Shown one piece after another: positions 14,754 to 23,063 of a DNA stretch of 64,000 nucleotides; position 1 is the first letter of the stretch; each line of letters starts with the position of its first letter. This DNA comes from Firmicutes bacterium CAG:24053_14 (GTDB taxonomy: Bacteria > Bacillota > Clostridia > Oscillospirales > Oscillospiraceae): assembly GCA_001916715.1 (NCBI GenBank), contig MNSZ01000058.1, forward strand, positions 84,658 through 148,657. The letters are read 5' to 3'. The notes below the pieces were generated by a model. It had not been told where the DNA came from. It saw only the letters and a program-made list of their open reading frames with translations, and did no database searches. The translations under genes and the position numbers were made by a program.

Positions 14754-16477
14754 GCCGTCTCCTTCCTTTCTTCGGCGCTTTCACGCTGCTTTTTGGTTTT
14801 TGCCTCGGGTGGGCGCACGACAAAGCTTGCGCCCTTACGCGTGTCGCCTGCTTTGATAAACGCAAGCAGCATCCAGCACGCGAGCACCGACGTGCCGCCG
14901 CGCGACACGAACGGGAACGTTACGCCCGTAAACGGCAGTATATCCACAGAACCGAACACGTTGAGCGCGACCTGAACCATAAACATGCTCGCCGTTGCGC
15001 AGGCGGCTATCGAATAGTAGGCGCTGCGGCCGTGGCCGGAGTTGCGCACGGCGAAAAAGGCAAGCGCAAGTATAGCCAGCACGGCGCATATGGCAATGAT
15101 AAGCCCCAGCTCCTCGCACATGACGCCGAACACGGTGTCCGTATTGCCGGCAAAGGTGTTTTTAAGCCAGCCGTTTCCGGCTCCCTTGCCGAAAAGGCCG
15201 CCCGATGCGCCGGCGGAAAGGGCGTGCGTCTGCTGATAGCCGCCGTCCCAGATGTTCTCGGCGTCCCATATATGCCCCCAGGTTGCAAATCTGCGCGCAA
15301 CGTGGTCTTTCATCTTGAGCATAAGGAAGCCTGCCATGCCCGCTCCCGTTATTGCGAGCGCTACCGTTGCTATCGAGCCGGAGCGCATGAAGGATATAAC
15401 AAGGAAGGTCACGAAGAATATAAGCGCCGTGCCGAAATCGCTGCTGAATGCAAGGCATATGACGCACAAAGCCGAAAACACGATGAACAGTATGAGGTTC
15501 TTGGTGCTGAACAGTCTGTCAAGCGTCGCGGCGCCGACGTAGATAAACGCAACCTTTACAAACTCCGAGGGCTGGATCGACATGCTGCCTATGAATATCC
15601 AGTTTTTCGCGCCGTACTGCTCCCTGCCGATAACGAGCACCGCGCCGAGGATGAGTACCGACAGTATCGCGAGCGGCAGGCGCATGGTCTTTGTCCTGTC
15701 AAGATCGCGAAGCCACCAGCCGAGAACAAAAAACGCAACGACGCCGGCAAAGACTATTATCATCTGCCTGAACATCTCATCGGGCACCGACGAGGCTATG
15801 ATCGAAAGGCCGATCGACGAGAGGAAAAACGCAAGCGTTTCGACCTCAAAGCCCGTTCGGCGTATGCTGCGCATGGCAAAATAGCAAAACCACTCGAGCA
15901 GAACGAGCAGCACAAAGCCGAGCATGATCCCGGCAAGATACTCGCTCTCCGCCGTGCACATATGCTCAAGAAGCAGTATTGCCTGAAATATCGTCAGGAA
16001 AAACAGCGTAACTGCCGGGTGAACGCGCTTCCAGCTCTGCGTTCTGCGCGCCTCGATCGCGTCGCGCTGCTTTTCGCTGATATCGCGGAAGCGAACGCTG
16101 TTTCCGGCTAGGTTCAAAACATCACCGTCGCGAACAACGGTGCCTGTTGCCTGCACCTTTTCGCCGTTGACCCAAACTCCGCCCTTGGAGAAGATGTCGA
16201 AAATGCGCCATACTCCCTTGGGGCTTCGGATGAGTACCGCGTGCACTCGGCTGACCGATGCATACGGCAGGCATATATCCGCCGATTTTGAGCGGCCGAT
16301 AAGATTTTCCCAGTGGTTTATGAGCGCAACGCCGTCATCTTTATGGATATATCCCCATATCTCGGTCTGCGTTTTGTTGCCGAGCATGCTGCGCATGCAC
16401 CGTATCAAAACGATTATTGCAAACAGCGGCAGTATATATGAAGCTATAGTGACCAATGTGTCAGGCAAGCGGTTCAC
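14750..16477 (-). CDS. FHA domain fused to a SEDS-family (FtsW/RodA/SpoVE) glycosyltransferase
   Basis: The protein has 575 residues. After one N-terminal membrane segment (about 10-30), residues 45-135 form a forkhead-associated domain with GRSKSADICLP, SVSRVHA and GVWVNGEKV, the classical phosphothreonine-binding residues (Gly-Arg, Ser-Arg-x-His, Asn-Gly). Residues about 155-545 form a ten-segment SEDS protein, with IGSMSIQPSEFVKVAFIYV, SDFGTALIFF and FPFVSRGGTS as family signatures. SEDS proteins polymerise lipid II. The FHA domain suggests recruitment to a Thr-phosphorylated partner, probably through a PrkC-type kinase not in this window. A short charged tail ends the protein. The PBP partner follows with a four-base overlap. 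Confidence 0.92.
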   Translation of the reverse strand: MNRLPDTLVTIASYILPLFAIIVLIRCMRSMLGNKTQTEIWGYIHKDDGVALINHWENLIGRSKSADICLPYASVSRVHAVLIRSPKGVWRIFDIFSKGGVWVNGEKVQATGTVVRDGDVLNLAGNSVRFRDISEKQRDAIEARRTQSWKRVHPAVTLFFLTIFQAILLLEHMCTAESEYLAGIMLGFVLLVLLEWFCYFAMRSIRRTGFEVETLAFFLSSIGLSIIASSVPDEMFRQMIIVFAGVVAFFVLGWWLRDLDRTKTMRLPLAILSVLILGAVLVIGREQYGAKNWIFIGSMSIQPSEFVKVAFIYVGAATLDRLFSTKNLILFIVFSALCVICLAFSSDFGTALIFFVTFLVISFMRSGSIATVALAITGAGMAGFLMLKMKDHVARRFATWGHIWDAENIWDGGYQQTHALSAGASGGLFGKGAGNGWLKNTFAGNTDTVFGVMCEELGLIIAICAVLAILALAFFAVRNSGHGRSAYYSIAACATASMFMVQVALNVFGSVDILPFTGVTFPFVSRGGTSVLACWMLLAFIKAGDTRKGASFVVRPPEAKTKKQRESAEERKETA

Positions 16478-16527
16478 CTCATTTTAAGCAAATTATTATT
16501 AAGTAATAATATCATAAATGTACCGCA

Positions 16528-16556
16528 TTGACAAGCAAGCCGGATTTATTTACAAT
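16528..16556 (+). promoter_or_regulatory. Promoter of the NusG-II/Gx transporter pair, probably leaderless
   Basis: TTGACA (16528-16533), exactly 17 bp, TACAAT (16551-16556). The usual start, seven bases after the -10 box, coincides with the A of the ATG at 16563. No Shine-Dalgarno site is present. Confidence 0.75.
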
Positions 16557-16562
16557 AGGTTC

Positions 16563-16928
16563 ATGAATATTAAAAGCACGAAAACATGGATAATTATTTT
16601 TGCCGCGGTGCTTATTATATGCACCGCCGCTTTCCTGCTGCTGAAGCATTCCGGCGTTCAGGGCACGACGGCTGTCATACGCGTAAACGGCGAGGTTTAC
16701 GAAAAAATCGACTTAAATGCGGTCGCTGTTGCATACGACATGGAAATCAGCACCGAGTTCGGTTATAATAAATTACACATAGAGCACGACGGGATAAGCG
16801 TCATAGATGCCGATTGCCGCGACCATATTTGCATGTCGCAGGGCAAGGTCAGCAAAGCCGGAGTCCCGATAGTATGTCTGCCCCACAAGCTTACCGTTGA
16901 GATCGAAGGGGGCGACATAGATGCCTAA
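16563..16928 (+). CDS. NusG domain II-containing membrane-anchored protein
   Basis: The protein has 121 residues, with a signal anchor at about 8-27 and a small extracytoplasmic NusG domain II-like fold. Features of this family are AVIRVNGEVYEKIDL, a central glycine/asparagine hairpin, and a Cys pair in DADCRDHICM followed by IVCLPHKL. The open frame begins at 16518, but that ATG lies upstream of the promoter's -35 box, so the ATG at 16563 is adopted. In many Clostridia the family sits next to a Gx transporter and electron-transfer or FMN-transfer genes. Here the Gx gene overlaps its end by eight bases. The biochemical role is unknown. Confidence 0.82.
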   Translation: MNIKSTKTWIIIFAAVLIICTAAFLLLKHSGVQGTTAVIRVNGEVYEKIDLNAVAVAYDMEISTEFGYNKLHIEHDGISVIDADCRDHICMSQGKVSKAGVPIVCLPHKLTVEIEGGDIDA

Positions 16929-17421
16929 AACGAGAAAGCTTGCGCTCATGGCCATGTTCACCGCCGCCTCGCTGATCGTTTTTGTCATCGAAGCGCAGAT
17001 ACCGGCCCCGATCCCGGTTCCCGGCGTCAAGCTCGGGCTTGCCAATATTGTCACGCTTATAGCGATGGTCATGCTCGGCCGGCGCGAAGCAGGGCTTATT
17101 CTGCTTGTACGCATAGCCATGGGCAGCATGTTCACAGGCGGCGTTTCGGCGTTTATATTCAGCATTGCCGGCGGAGCGCTGGCTTATGCCGTCATGTGCC
17201 TTACGCTCAAGCCGTTTTCGGGTAAGCTGCTGTGGGTCGTCAGCGTTCTCGGCGCTATTGCGCATAATTTAGGGCAGCTCATCGCCGCAATTATCATAAC
17301 AAAAACAAGCTCGCTTATGCTGTATGCCCCTGTTCTTCTTGCCTCGGCGGTTGTAACGGGTGCGTTTACTGGTCTTGCCGCAATGTATCTCACTCAACGG
17401 CTGGACAAAAGAGTCGGTTAG
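16921..17421 (+). CDS. Gx transporter family membrane protein (heptaprenyl diphosphate synthase component I-like)
   Basis: This 166-residue integral membrane protein has about five hydrophobic segments. It begins with LALMAMFTAASLIVFVIEAQIPAP followed by PGVKLGLANIVTLIAM, the hallmark of the Gx transporter family (formerly called heptaprenyl diphosphate synthase component I). The family resembles small substrate-binding membrane subunits of vitamin transporters; the real substrate is not established. It overlaps the preceding NusG-II gene by eight bases, so the two are translationally coupled. The apbE-like or polyprenyl synthase partners seen in other genomes are not present here, and an unrelated Mrp gene follows after about 50 bp. 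Confidence 0.85.
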   Translation: MPKTRKLALMAMFTAASLIVFVIEAQIPAPIPVPGVKLGLANIVTLIAMVMLGRREAGLILLVRIAMGSMFTGGVSAFIFSIAGGALAYAVMCLTLKPFSGKLLWVVSVLGAIAHNLGQLIAAIIITKTSSLMLYAPVLLASAVVTGAFTGLAAMYLTQRLDKRVG

Positions 17422-17470
17422 TGTTAGTATGGTGTTAGATAACAATATTTGATATTAGGAGTATTACAAA

Positions 17471-18301
17471 ATGAGCGAATGTACACACGATTGTTCGACC
17501 TGTCAGGAAAACTGCGGCGAACGCCAGGAGCAAGATCTTCGCGCAAAGCTCAATCCTGCGGCAAGCGTTAAAAAGGTCATTGCCGTCGTCAGCGGCAAGG
17601 GCGGCGTCGGCAAGAGCCTCGTTACCGGCCTTCTTGCAAGCAAGATGCAGAGCCGCGGATATCAGGCGGCTGTGCTTGATGCGGATATCACCGGCCCCTC
17701 CATCCCTAAGTCATTTGGCATCCACGAGCATGCGCGCGGCACCGAGGATATGCTCATCCCCTGCTATTCAAACAAGGGCACGCAGATCATGTCCGTTAAC
17801 CTTATTCTCGACAACGAGACCGACCCCGTCGTTTGGCGCGGTCCTGTTATTGCAGGCGTTGTTACTCAGTTCTGGAGCGACGTGCTGTGGGATGATGTTG
17901 ACTACATGTTTGTCGATATGCCTCCCGGAACAGGCGACGTTCCTCTGACGGTTTTCCAGTCGCTGCCCATTGACGGCATCGTTATCGTCACCTCGCCCCA
18001 GGAGCTTGTTTCCATGATCGTTGCAAAGGCTGTAAACATGGCAAAGCTCATGAACATCCCCGTGCTCGGCATAGTCGAGAACATGAGCTATTTCAAGTGC
18101 CCCGACTGCGGCAAGGAGCACGAGATTTTCGGCTCAAGCAAGGTCGAGCAGGTAGCAAAGGAATACGGCATTGAGCACACCGCGCGCCTTCCTATCGATC
18201 CCGTTATATCAACCATGGTCGATGCCGGAGAAATTGAAAGTATAGACGCCGACGCTCTCAATGAGCTGGCTGACTTTATTGAAAAAGGAGAAAACTCATG
18301 A
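17471..18301 (+). CDS. Mrp/NBP35-family iron-sulfur cluster carrier ATPase
   Basis: This 276-residue protein has an N-terminal Cys-rich segment (CTHDCSTCQENCG), then a deviant Walker A KGGVGKS, DADITGPS, and VDMPPGTGD. Near residue 215 it has CPDC, the CxxC motif that holds a bridging [4Fe-4S] cluster between two subunits. Mrp/ApbC/NBP35 proteins load Fe-S clusters onto apo-proteins. The N-terminal cysteines are the NBP35-like extra motif. The downstream NifX-like gene overlaps by four bases (ATGA), and this pair is common in anaerobes, pointing to joint metal-cluster handling. An AGGAG-like site precedes the ATG. Confidence 0.92.
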   Translation: MSECTHDCSTCQENCGERQEQDLRAKLNPAASVKKVIAVVSGKGGVGKSLVTGLLASKMQSRGYQAAVLDADITGPSIPKSFGIHEHARGTEDMLIPCYSNKGTQIMSVNLILDNETDPVVWRGPVIAGVVTQFWSDVLWDDVDYMFVDMPPGTGDVPLTVFQSLPIDGIVIVTSPQELVSMIVAKAVNMAKLMNIPVLGIVENMSYFKCPDCGKEHEIFGSSKVEQVAKEYGIEHTARLPIDPVISTMVDAGEIESIDADALNELADFIEKGENS

Positions 18302-18723
18302 TAATTGCAGTATCGTACAAGGACAACGAGATATTTGAGCACTTCGGCCATGCCGAAATGTTCGCCATTTACAAGACCAATGACGATAACACCGAGCTTC
18401 TTTCCAAGGAGATCGTCGAAGTCAAGGAGACCGGTCACCAGGCGGTTGCCGATCTTATGGACAGCCTTAATGTTGACGCCGTTATCGTCGGCAACATCGG
18501 CGTTCACGCAAGGGCGGCTCTGGCCGCATACGGCATTGTTGCATTTGCCGGCTTCTGCGGAAATTCCGACGATGCCGCAGAGCTTCTCATGCACGGTCAG
18601 CTTCCCTTCCTTTCCGACGAGGGCGGCTGCGGCGGCGGTTGCTCCGGCTGCTCGGGCGGCTGCGGCGATCACGACCACGACGATGGTGACTGCGGCTGCG
18701 CCGGCGGCTGCGGATGCCACTGA
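18298..18723 (+). CDS. NifX/NafY-like dinitrogenase iron-molybdenum cofactor domain protein with Cys/His-rich tail
   Basis: The protein has 141 residues. Residues 1-105 match the NifB/NifX cofactor-binding fold (DiNB), with MIIAVSYKDNEIFEHFGHAEMFAIY as its typical N-terminus and a VIVGNIGVHARAALAAYGI core. The last 35 residues are almost entirely Gly, Cys, His and Asp: GGCGGGCSGCSGGCG followed by a His/Asp cluster and more Cys, at least ten cysteines in all. No nitrogenase genes are present, so in this setting the protein probably carries or stores metal or Fe-S clusters with its Mrp partner. The tail is far longer in metal ligands than the core fold needs. It is coupled to the Mrp gene by a four-base overlap. 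Confidence 0.88.
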   Translation: MIIAVSYKDNEIFEHFGHAEMFAIYKTNDDNTELLSKEIVEVKETGHQAVADLMDSLNVDAVIVGNIGVHARAALAAYGIVAFAGFCGNSDDAAELLMHGQLPFLSDEGGCGGGCSGCSGGCGDHDHDDGDCGCAGGCGCH

Positions 18724-18736
18724 TAACAGGGTATAC

Positions 18737-18774
18737 AAAAACTCCGTATCTGAAAATTCAGATACGGAGTTTTT
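18737..18774. terminator. Bidirectional terminator
   Basis: A perfect 18-bp palindromic stem (18737-18754 with 18757-18774) with A and T tracts on both sides. It separates the Mrp/NifX pair from the convergent ABC exporter operon. Confidence 0.92.
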
Positions 18775-18781
18775 ATCATAT

Positions 18782-20518
18782 TCAGGCTTCAATTTTCCAG
18801 CTTTCGCTTTCGGTTTGAAGCTTTACCATGTGGGCAAACGTTCCGTTTTTCTTATAAAGCTCCTCGGGCGAGCCCTGCTCGGAAACAAGGCCGTCCTTTA
18901 AAACAACGATCTTATCCGCGCCGGAGACGGTGCGCATGCGGTGGGCAATTATAAGCACCGTTTTGTTCTTAATAAGGCGAGATAGCGCGGTTTGGATGGC
19001 CGTTTCGTTTTCAACGTCAAGGCTTGCAGTTGCCTCGTCAAGCAGTATTATCGGCGCATCCTTGAGGAAGGCGCGCGCAATGGATATGCGCTGGCGCTCG
19101 CCGCCGGACAGCTCGCAGCCGTTCTCGCCAATATTCGAGTTCCACTTATCCGGCAGCTTCTCGACAAACTCGGCAACGTTTGCAAGGCGCGCCGCCGCCA
19201 TGACCTCCTCGTCGCTTGCGTCTTTTTTGCCGATGCGGATATTCTCCATAACAGTGTTGTCAAACAGCGTTACATCCTGAAACACAATGGAATACAAGCT
19301 CATGAGCGTTTCGGGGTCTATATTTGACACATCCATTCCGCCGACCTTTATGCTGCCGCGGCCGACATCCCAAAAGCGCGCAGCAAGGCGCGAAACGGTG
19401 GTCTTGCCGCCGCCGGACGGGCCGATGAGCGCCGTGACCTCGCCCTGCTTTGCGGTAAACGACACATCGCGCAGCACGGTCTCACCGCCGTCATAGGCAA
19501 AGCCGACGTGATCGAACACGATATCGCAGCCGTCGTTTGTGAGCTTATCCTCGCCCTCCTGAACGGGGTGGTCAAGGATCTCGTTCATGCGTTTGATATT
19601 CGTGCTCGTTGAAATTATGGCGGCAAGGTTTTGCAGCGAGCCTTCAAGCGGATCATAAAGGCGCGAAACCACCAGCAGGAACATGAAAAACGTTATGATA
19701 TCAAGCTCGCCGGCAACGAGAAGATACGAACCGACAAGCGCCGTTGTGGCTATTCCGAGGCGCAGCACGAGGCTTGCGGTAACAACAAACACCGCCGTTC
19801 CAAGCTCGGACTTTGTAAGGCGGCCTTCAAATGCGCGCAGCTTTTTGTTAAGTCCGTCAAGATAGCGCCTTTCGGCGTTGTTCGCACGCAGATCGGGCAT
19901 GGACTCCATGCACTCCTGAATGCCGTCCTCGCAGCTGAGCCTTGCGGCCATGGATTTTGCCGAGAGCTTTTTCTGCACTCCGGCAGCAAGGCCGACTATG
20001 CAGAATGCAACCGGCAGCACCCACACGGACGCAAGCGCCATGCGCCAGTTGAATATAAACAGCGAAAGCGCAATAAGCGTTGTTGATATTATCGCGCCGA
20101 TGAGCGGACAGATATGGTGCGACTGGCTCGTTTCGAGCACCGCGCAGTCGTTCATGATGGCCGAGGTGAGGTCTGCAAGATCCTTCTTTCCGAAAAACGA
20201 AAGCGGTATCCTGCGCAGCTTTTCGGCAAGGCCTATCCTGCGCACGCCGGTTTCGATATACGTTGCGAGGAATGTGCTGTTATACTGAAGATATGTACAC
20301 ACTAAGATCACTGCGGCGCATATAACCGTGCCGGCGGCGTAAAACGGGATGCGCGAGGCCGTGAGCGCGCCGCCGAGCATATCCGACACAAGGCAATACA
20401 GCATGCACACCGGCAGCATGAATGATATGTTTTGCAGTGCGCACAGCAGGCTGCCCTTTATCGTGTCCACAGCGCCCTTGCGCGAGAGCGCAAAGCGCCT
20501 TTGAAGTTTTTCTACCAT
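18782..20518 (-). CDS. ABC exporter half-transporter (second subunit)
   Basis: This 578-residue protein has an N-terminal six-segment exporter membrane domain (about 1-310) and a C-terminal ATPase domain. The ATPase has GPSGGGKTT (Walker A), LSGGERQRISIARA (signature), IILLDEATASLD (Walker B) and IIAHRM (H-loop His). It begins three bases after the upstream half-transporter ends, so the two very likely form a heterodimer. The pair resembles the IrtAB/YbtPQ-like group often found with TetR regulators in gut Clostridia, but the substrate (drug, lipid, siderophore or peptide) cannot be told. Confidence 0.9.
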   Translation of the reverse strand: MVEKLQRRFALSRKGAVDTIKGSLLCALQNISFMLPVCMLYCLVSDMLGGALTASRIPFYAAGTVICAAVILVCTYLQYNSTFLATYIETGVRRIGLAEKLRRIPLSFFGKKDLADLTSAIMNDCAVLETSQSHHICPLIGAIISTTLIALSLFIFNWRMALASVWVLPVAFCIVGLAAGVQKKLSAKSMAARLSCEDGIQECMESMPDLRANNAERRYLDGLNKKLRAFEGRLTKSELGTAVFVVTASLVLRLGIATTALVGSYLLVAGELDIITFFMFLLVVSRLYDPLEGSLQNLAAIISTSTNIKRMNEILDHPVQEGEDKLTNDGCDIVFDHVGFAYDGGETVLRDVSFTAKQGEVTALIGPSGGGKTTVSRLAARFWDVGRGSIKVGGMDVSNIDPETLMSLYSIVFQDVTLFDNTVMENIRIGKKDASDEEVMAAARLANVAEFVEKLPDKWNSNIGENGCELSGGERQRISIARAFLKDAPIILLDEATASLDVENETAIQTALSRLIKNKTVLIIAHRMRTVSGADKIVVLKDGLVSEQGSPEELYKKNGTFAHMVKLQTESESWKIEA

Positions 20519-20521
20519 GTC

Positions 20522-22291
20522 TTACGCCTCCTTTGCAACTTTCCACTGCACCGACTTCTGATAATCGCTCCACATGTCGGCAAACAGTCCGTTTTGGGCC
20601 TTCAGCTCGTCAAACCTTCCGTCTTCGATCACCTTGCCGTCGCGCAGGACGAAGATACGGTCGGCATTTGCGACGGTTGACAGGCGGTGGGCTATCATAA
20701 TGACGGTTTTGCCGCGCGCAAGCTCGCCGAGCGCCTGCTGCACTTTGACCTCGTTATCCGGGTCTGCAAAGGCTGTTGCCTCGTCAAGGATGAGCACCGG
20801 CGCGTTTTTGAGCATAGCGCGAGCAATGGCAATGCGCTGCATCTCACCGCCGGAGAGATAAATGCCATCGCTTCCGATGACTGTGTTCACGCCCTGCGGA
20901 AATTTTTCGATTATATCCATGCACTGTGCGGCCCTGAGAGCCTCCATGACCTCGGTCTCGCTCGCCTCGGGCTTACTGAGGCGGACATTGTCAAGTATGC
21001 TGCCCTTGATGAGCCTGCTGTTCTGGAACACGAAGGATACCGTGTTCATAAGCTCGTCTTTGGGGATCTGCCTGACGTCGGCTCCGCCTATCCTGACGCT
21101 GCCCGATTGCGGATCGAAAAATCGGGCTATGATGCTCGCGAGGGTCGATTTTCCGCCGCCTGACGGGCCGACAAACGCAACTGTCTGTCCATCGGCGATT
21201 TTCAGCGAAACATTATCCACGGCATTTTTGCTGCCGTCATAGGAAAAGCTCACGTTTTCAAGCTCAACCGAACCGTCCGCCGGATGCTGCACATTATCCG
21301 ATGTGCTAAGCTCAGAGAGCTTAAGAACACTGTCAACTCTCTCTATCGCATCGGCAACGATCATATTGTTTTCGCTCATATACATGAGGCTTGTCATAGT
21401 AAGCGTTATAACGGGCGTTATGATGATATAAAACAGCACGTCAAGCAGCAGCTTCGGAGTCACCGTGCCGTGCGAGAACCAGAAAGCACCGACTATCAGG
21501 AAAGCGAAAACGCTGTTTATCGCCAGCGTATACAGCATCATCGGTCCGCGCATATCGAGCGTATACGACGTCGTCCACTTCTCGTAATTGTCGATCGTTC
21601 CCTTGAATTTTTTAAACGAGAACACGGTCTGGCCGAAGGTTTTCACGACCGGGATGCCGCGGACATACTCAACTGCCTCGTTTGACATATCCGCCAGCGC
21701 ATTCTGATACTCGGTCATCTTGCGCTGCATGTTCTTGCCCGTCATGCCGCTCATGCAGATAAACGCAAGCAGCACCGGCGCAAGGCTCAAAAGTCCGAGA
21801 CGCCAGTCGAACACAGCAAGCAAAGCGAGCATGCCGACGATGTTTGCTATCGCCTTGGCCTTATCCGGCAGCTGATGGGCAAGATACGCCTCGGTCGCGC
21901 CGGTCGTTTCGGATATCGTGCGGCGCAGCTTGCCGCTGCCGAACTGCTCAATAACGCCGAGCGGAAGCTTCGAGATATGTTCGGTCATTTCTATGCGCAT
22001 GTTCGTTGCTATGCGGAACGCCGCCATGTGCGAGCACATAAGCCCCGTTATATACACCAAAACGGCGGCGACGGCAAACAGCACGGCCATCCAGCCGTAG
22101 TGCGTTATGTTAACCGCTTCGCCGAAATTCGGCGCGACCTCTATCACTTCTTTAAGTATCCGCCATATGTACCAGAACGGCACGAGCGCTATGAGCGCGC
22201 TCACGGCGGCAAACACCCACGAAAGATACGAGAGTATCTTTCTGCTGCCGGCATAGCTCAGCAGCCGGCCGAGATTTGATTGTTTTTTCAA
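20522..22291 (-). CDS. ABC exporter half-transporter (first subunit)
   Basis: This 589-residue protein has a membrane domain at about 15-320 and an ATPase domain with GPSGGGKST, YLSGGEMQRIAIARA, LILDEATAFADPDNE and MIAHRLSTV. The ATAFADP form of the Walker B/D-loop region is typical of the YbtP/IrtA-like exporter group. The start codon is TTG at 22291, with GGGAGG eight bases upstream; no ATG fits better. It is the first transporter gene after tetR and almost certainly under the same repressor, although a perfect hairpin (22353-22382) lies in the gap. Confidence 0.9.
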   Translation of the reverse strand: MKKQSNLGRLLSYAGSRKILSYLSWVFAAVSALIALVPFWYIWRILKEVIEVAPNFGEAVNITHYGWMAVLFAVAAVLVYITGLMCSHMAAFRIATNMRIEMTEHISKLPLGVIEQFGSGKLRRTISETTGATEAYLAHQLPDKAKAIANIVGMLALLAVFDWRLGLLSLAPVLLAFICMSGMTGKNMQRKMTEYQNALADMSNEAVEYVRGIPVVKTFGQTVFSFKKFKGTIDNYEKWTTSYTLDMRGPMMLYTLAINSVFAFLIVGAFWFSHGTVTPKLLLDVLFYIIITPVITLTMTSLMYMSENNMIVADAIERVDSVLKLSELSTSDNVQHPADGSVELENVSFSYDGSKNAVDNVSLKIADGQTVAFVGPSGGGKSTLASIIARFFDPQSGSVRIGGADVRQIPKDELMNTVSFVFQNSRLIKGSILDNVRLSKPEASETEVMEALRAAQCMDIIEKFPQGVNTVIGSDGIYLSGGEMQRIAIARAMLKNAPVLILDEATAFADPDNEVKVQQALGELARGKTVIMIAHRLSTVANADRIFVLRDGKVIEDGRFDELKAQNGLFADMWSDYQKSVQWKVAKEA

Positions 22292-22352
22292 ATGGACTGC
22301 CTCCCTGTTTAAAATTTAGCTCCGGAAAGCAATGCTTCCCGATATTTGATCC

Positions 22353-22382
22353 GTCTTGAGTTAGCCTTTGCTAACTCAAGAC
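22353..22382 (-). other. Intercistronic hairpin between tetR and the ABC genes
   Basis: A perfect 13-bp stem (22353-22365 with 22370-22382) and 4-base loop, with no T run behind it on the minus strand. It may attenuate or protect the downstream mRNA. It could also be a DNA-binding palindrome, but it does not match the tetR-front operators. Confidence 0.55.
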
Positions 22383-22398
22383 CAAAAAATTAAACGAT

Positions 22399-23016
22399 TT
22401 ACTGACCCATAATTTTCAGCCAGCCTGCCGTGTAAAATTCGGCAAGCTCGTCAAGATATCTGCCTGCATCGGCCTGCGGCATATCGTGAACTATCATCTC
22501 GAAAACGGCATTCATCATGCCGGTCACAAGGATATGCTCAAGGTGCTCGTCGATATGCGGCACGGTGTTTCCGAGTTGACGGAGCACTTCGTAGTAATTG
22601 TGCGTACCCTCGACCTCAAGCTCAACAAGCTCGTCGATCATGCCGGAATACTTTGTGCCCTCCGAGCGGCGGAGAATAAGAAACAGCGCGTCGTGATGGT
22701 CGAAGGAATACTCAAGCATTTTCACCATGCACGCATGCCCGGCCTTGCCCATATGCTCGGGCTTCTGCTCTATTGGAAGCTGCTCAAATTCGGTGAGAGC
22801 ATCCTTATATGCGCCGATTATGTACCGATACTCCTCGTCCACAAGCGCGGCAAACAGCTCCTGCTTGCCGGCATAATAGCCGTAGAACGCGCCGGTCGTG
22901 ACTCCGGCGGCTTTAACTATGCTGCGAAGAGAGGACGAGCGATAGCCCTTTTCCATAAACTCGGCCTTTGCCGCACTGTGTATGCGCGCAAGCGTCGATA
23001 TATCGTCAATGGACAT
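22399..23016 (-). CDS. TetR-family transcriptional regulator
   Basis: The protein has 205 residues. Residues 8-60 form the TetR DNA-binding domain, with VKAAGVTTGAFYGYYAGKQELF as a characteristic recognition region. The C-terminal helical domain would bind an inducer, perhaps an exported compound. It precedes the two ABC exporter genes on the same strand. Two overlapping 17-bp palindromes cover its own promoter, so autorepression and co-repression of the exporters are the natural reading. A GGGGGGAGAG site lies just before the ATG. Confidence 0.92.
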   Translation of the reverse strand: MSIDDISTLARIHSAAKAEFMEKGYRSSSLRSIVKAAGVTTGAFYGYYAGKQELFAALVDEEYRYIIGAYKDALTEFEQLPIEQKPEHMGKAGHACMVKMLEYSFDHHDALFLILRRSEGTKYSGMIDELVELEVEGTHNYYEVLRQLGNTVPHIDEHLEHILVTGMMNAVFEMIVHDMPQADAGRYLDELAEFYTAGWLKIMGQ

Positions 23017-23033
23017 TATGCTCTCCCCCCTTC

Positions 23034-23063
23034 ATATAACATAGTTATATAACGCTGTTATAT
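23034..23063. promoter_or_regulatory. Two interleaved TetR operators
   Basis: ATATAAC-ATA-GTTATAT (23034-23050) and ATATAAC-GCT-GTTATAT (23047-23063) are two perfect 7-3-7 palindromes that share four bases, with centres 13 bp apart. They lie 18-47 bp upstream of the tetR start and overlap its -10 box. The size and symmetry fit a TetR dimer site. Confidence 0.82.

Noticed and set aside
13464..16477. Calling the SEDS-PBP pair FtsW-FtsI or RodA-PBP2.
   Set aside because: The FHA fusion and the short PBP do not allow assignment to septal, elongation or sporulation function from sequence alone.
18298..18723. Nitrogen fixation based on the NifX-like fold.
   Set aside because: No nif structural or assembly genes are present; the fold is widespread in non-fixing anaerobes.
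22353..22382. Perfect hairpin after tetR as a terminator.
   Set aside because: No T run follows on the minus strand, and ending there would cut the exporter genes off from their regulator's promoter.
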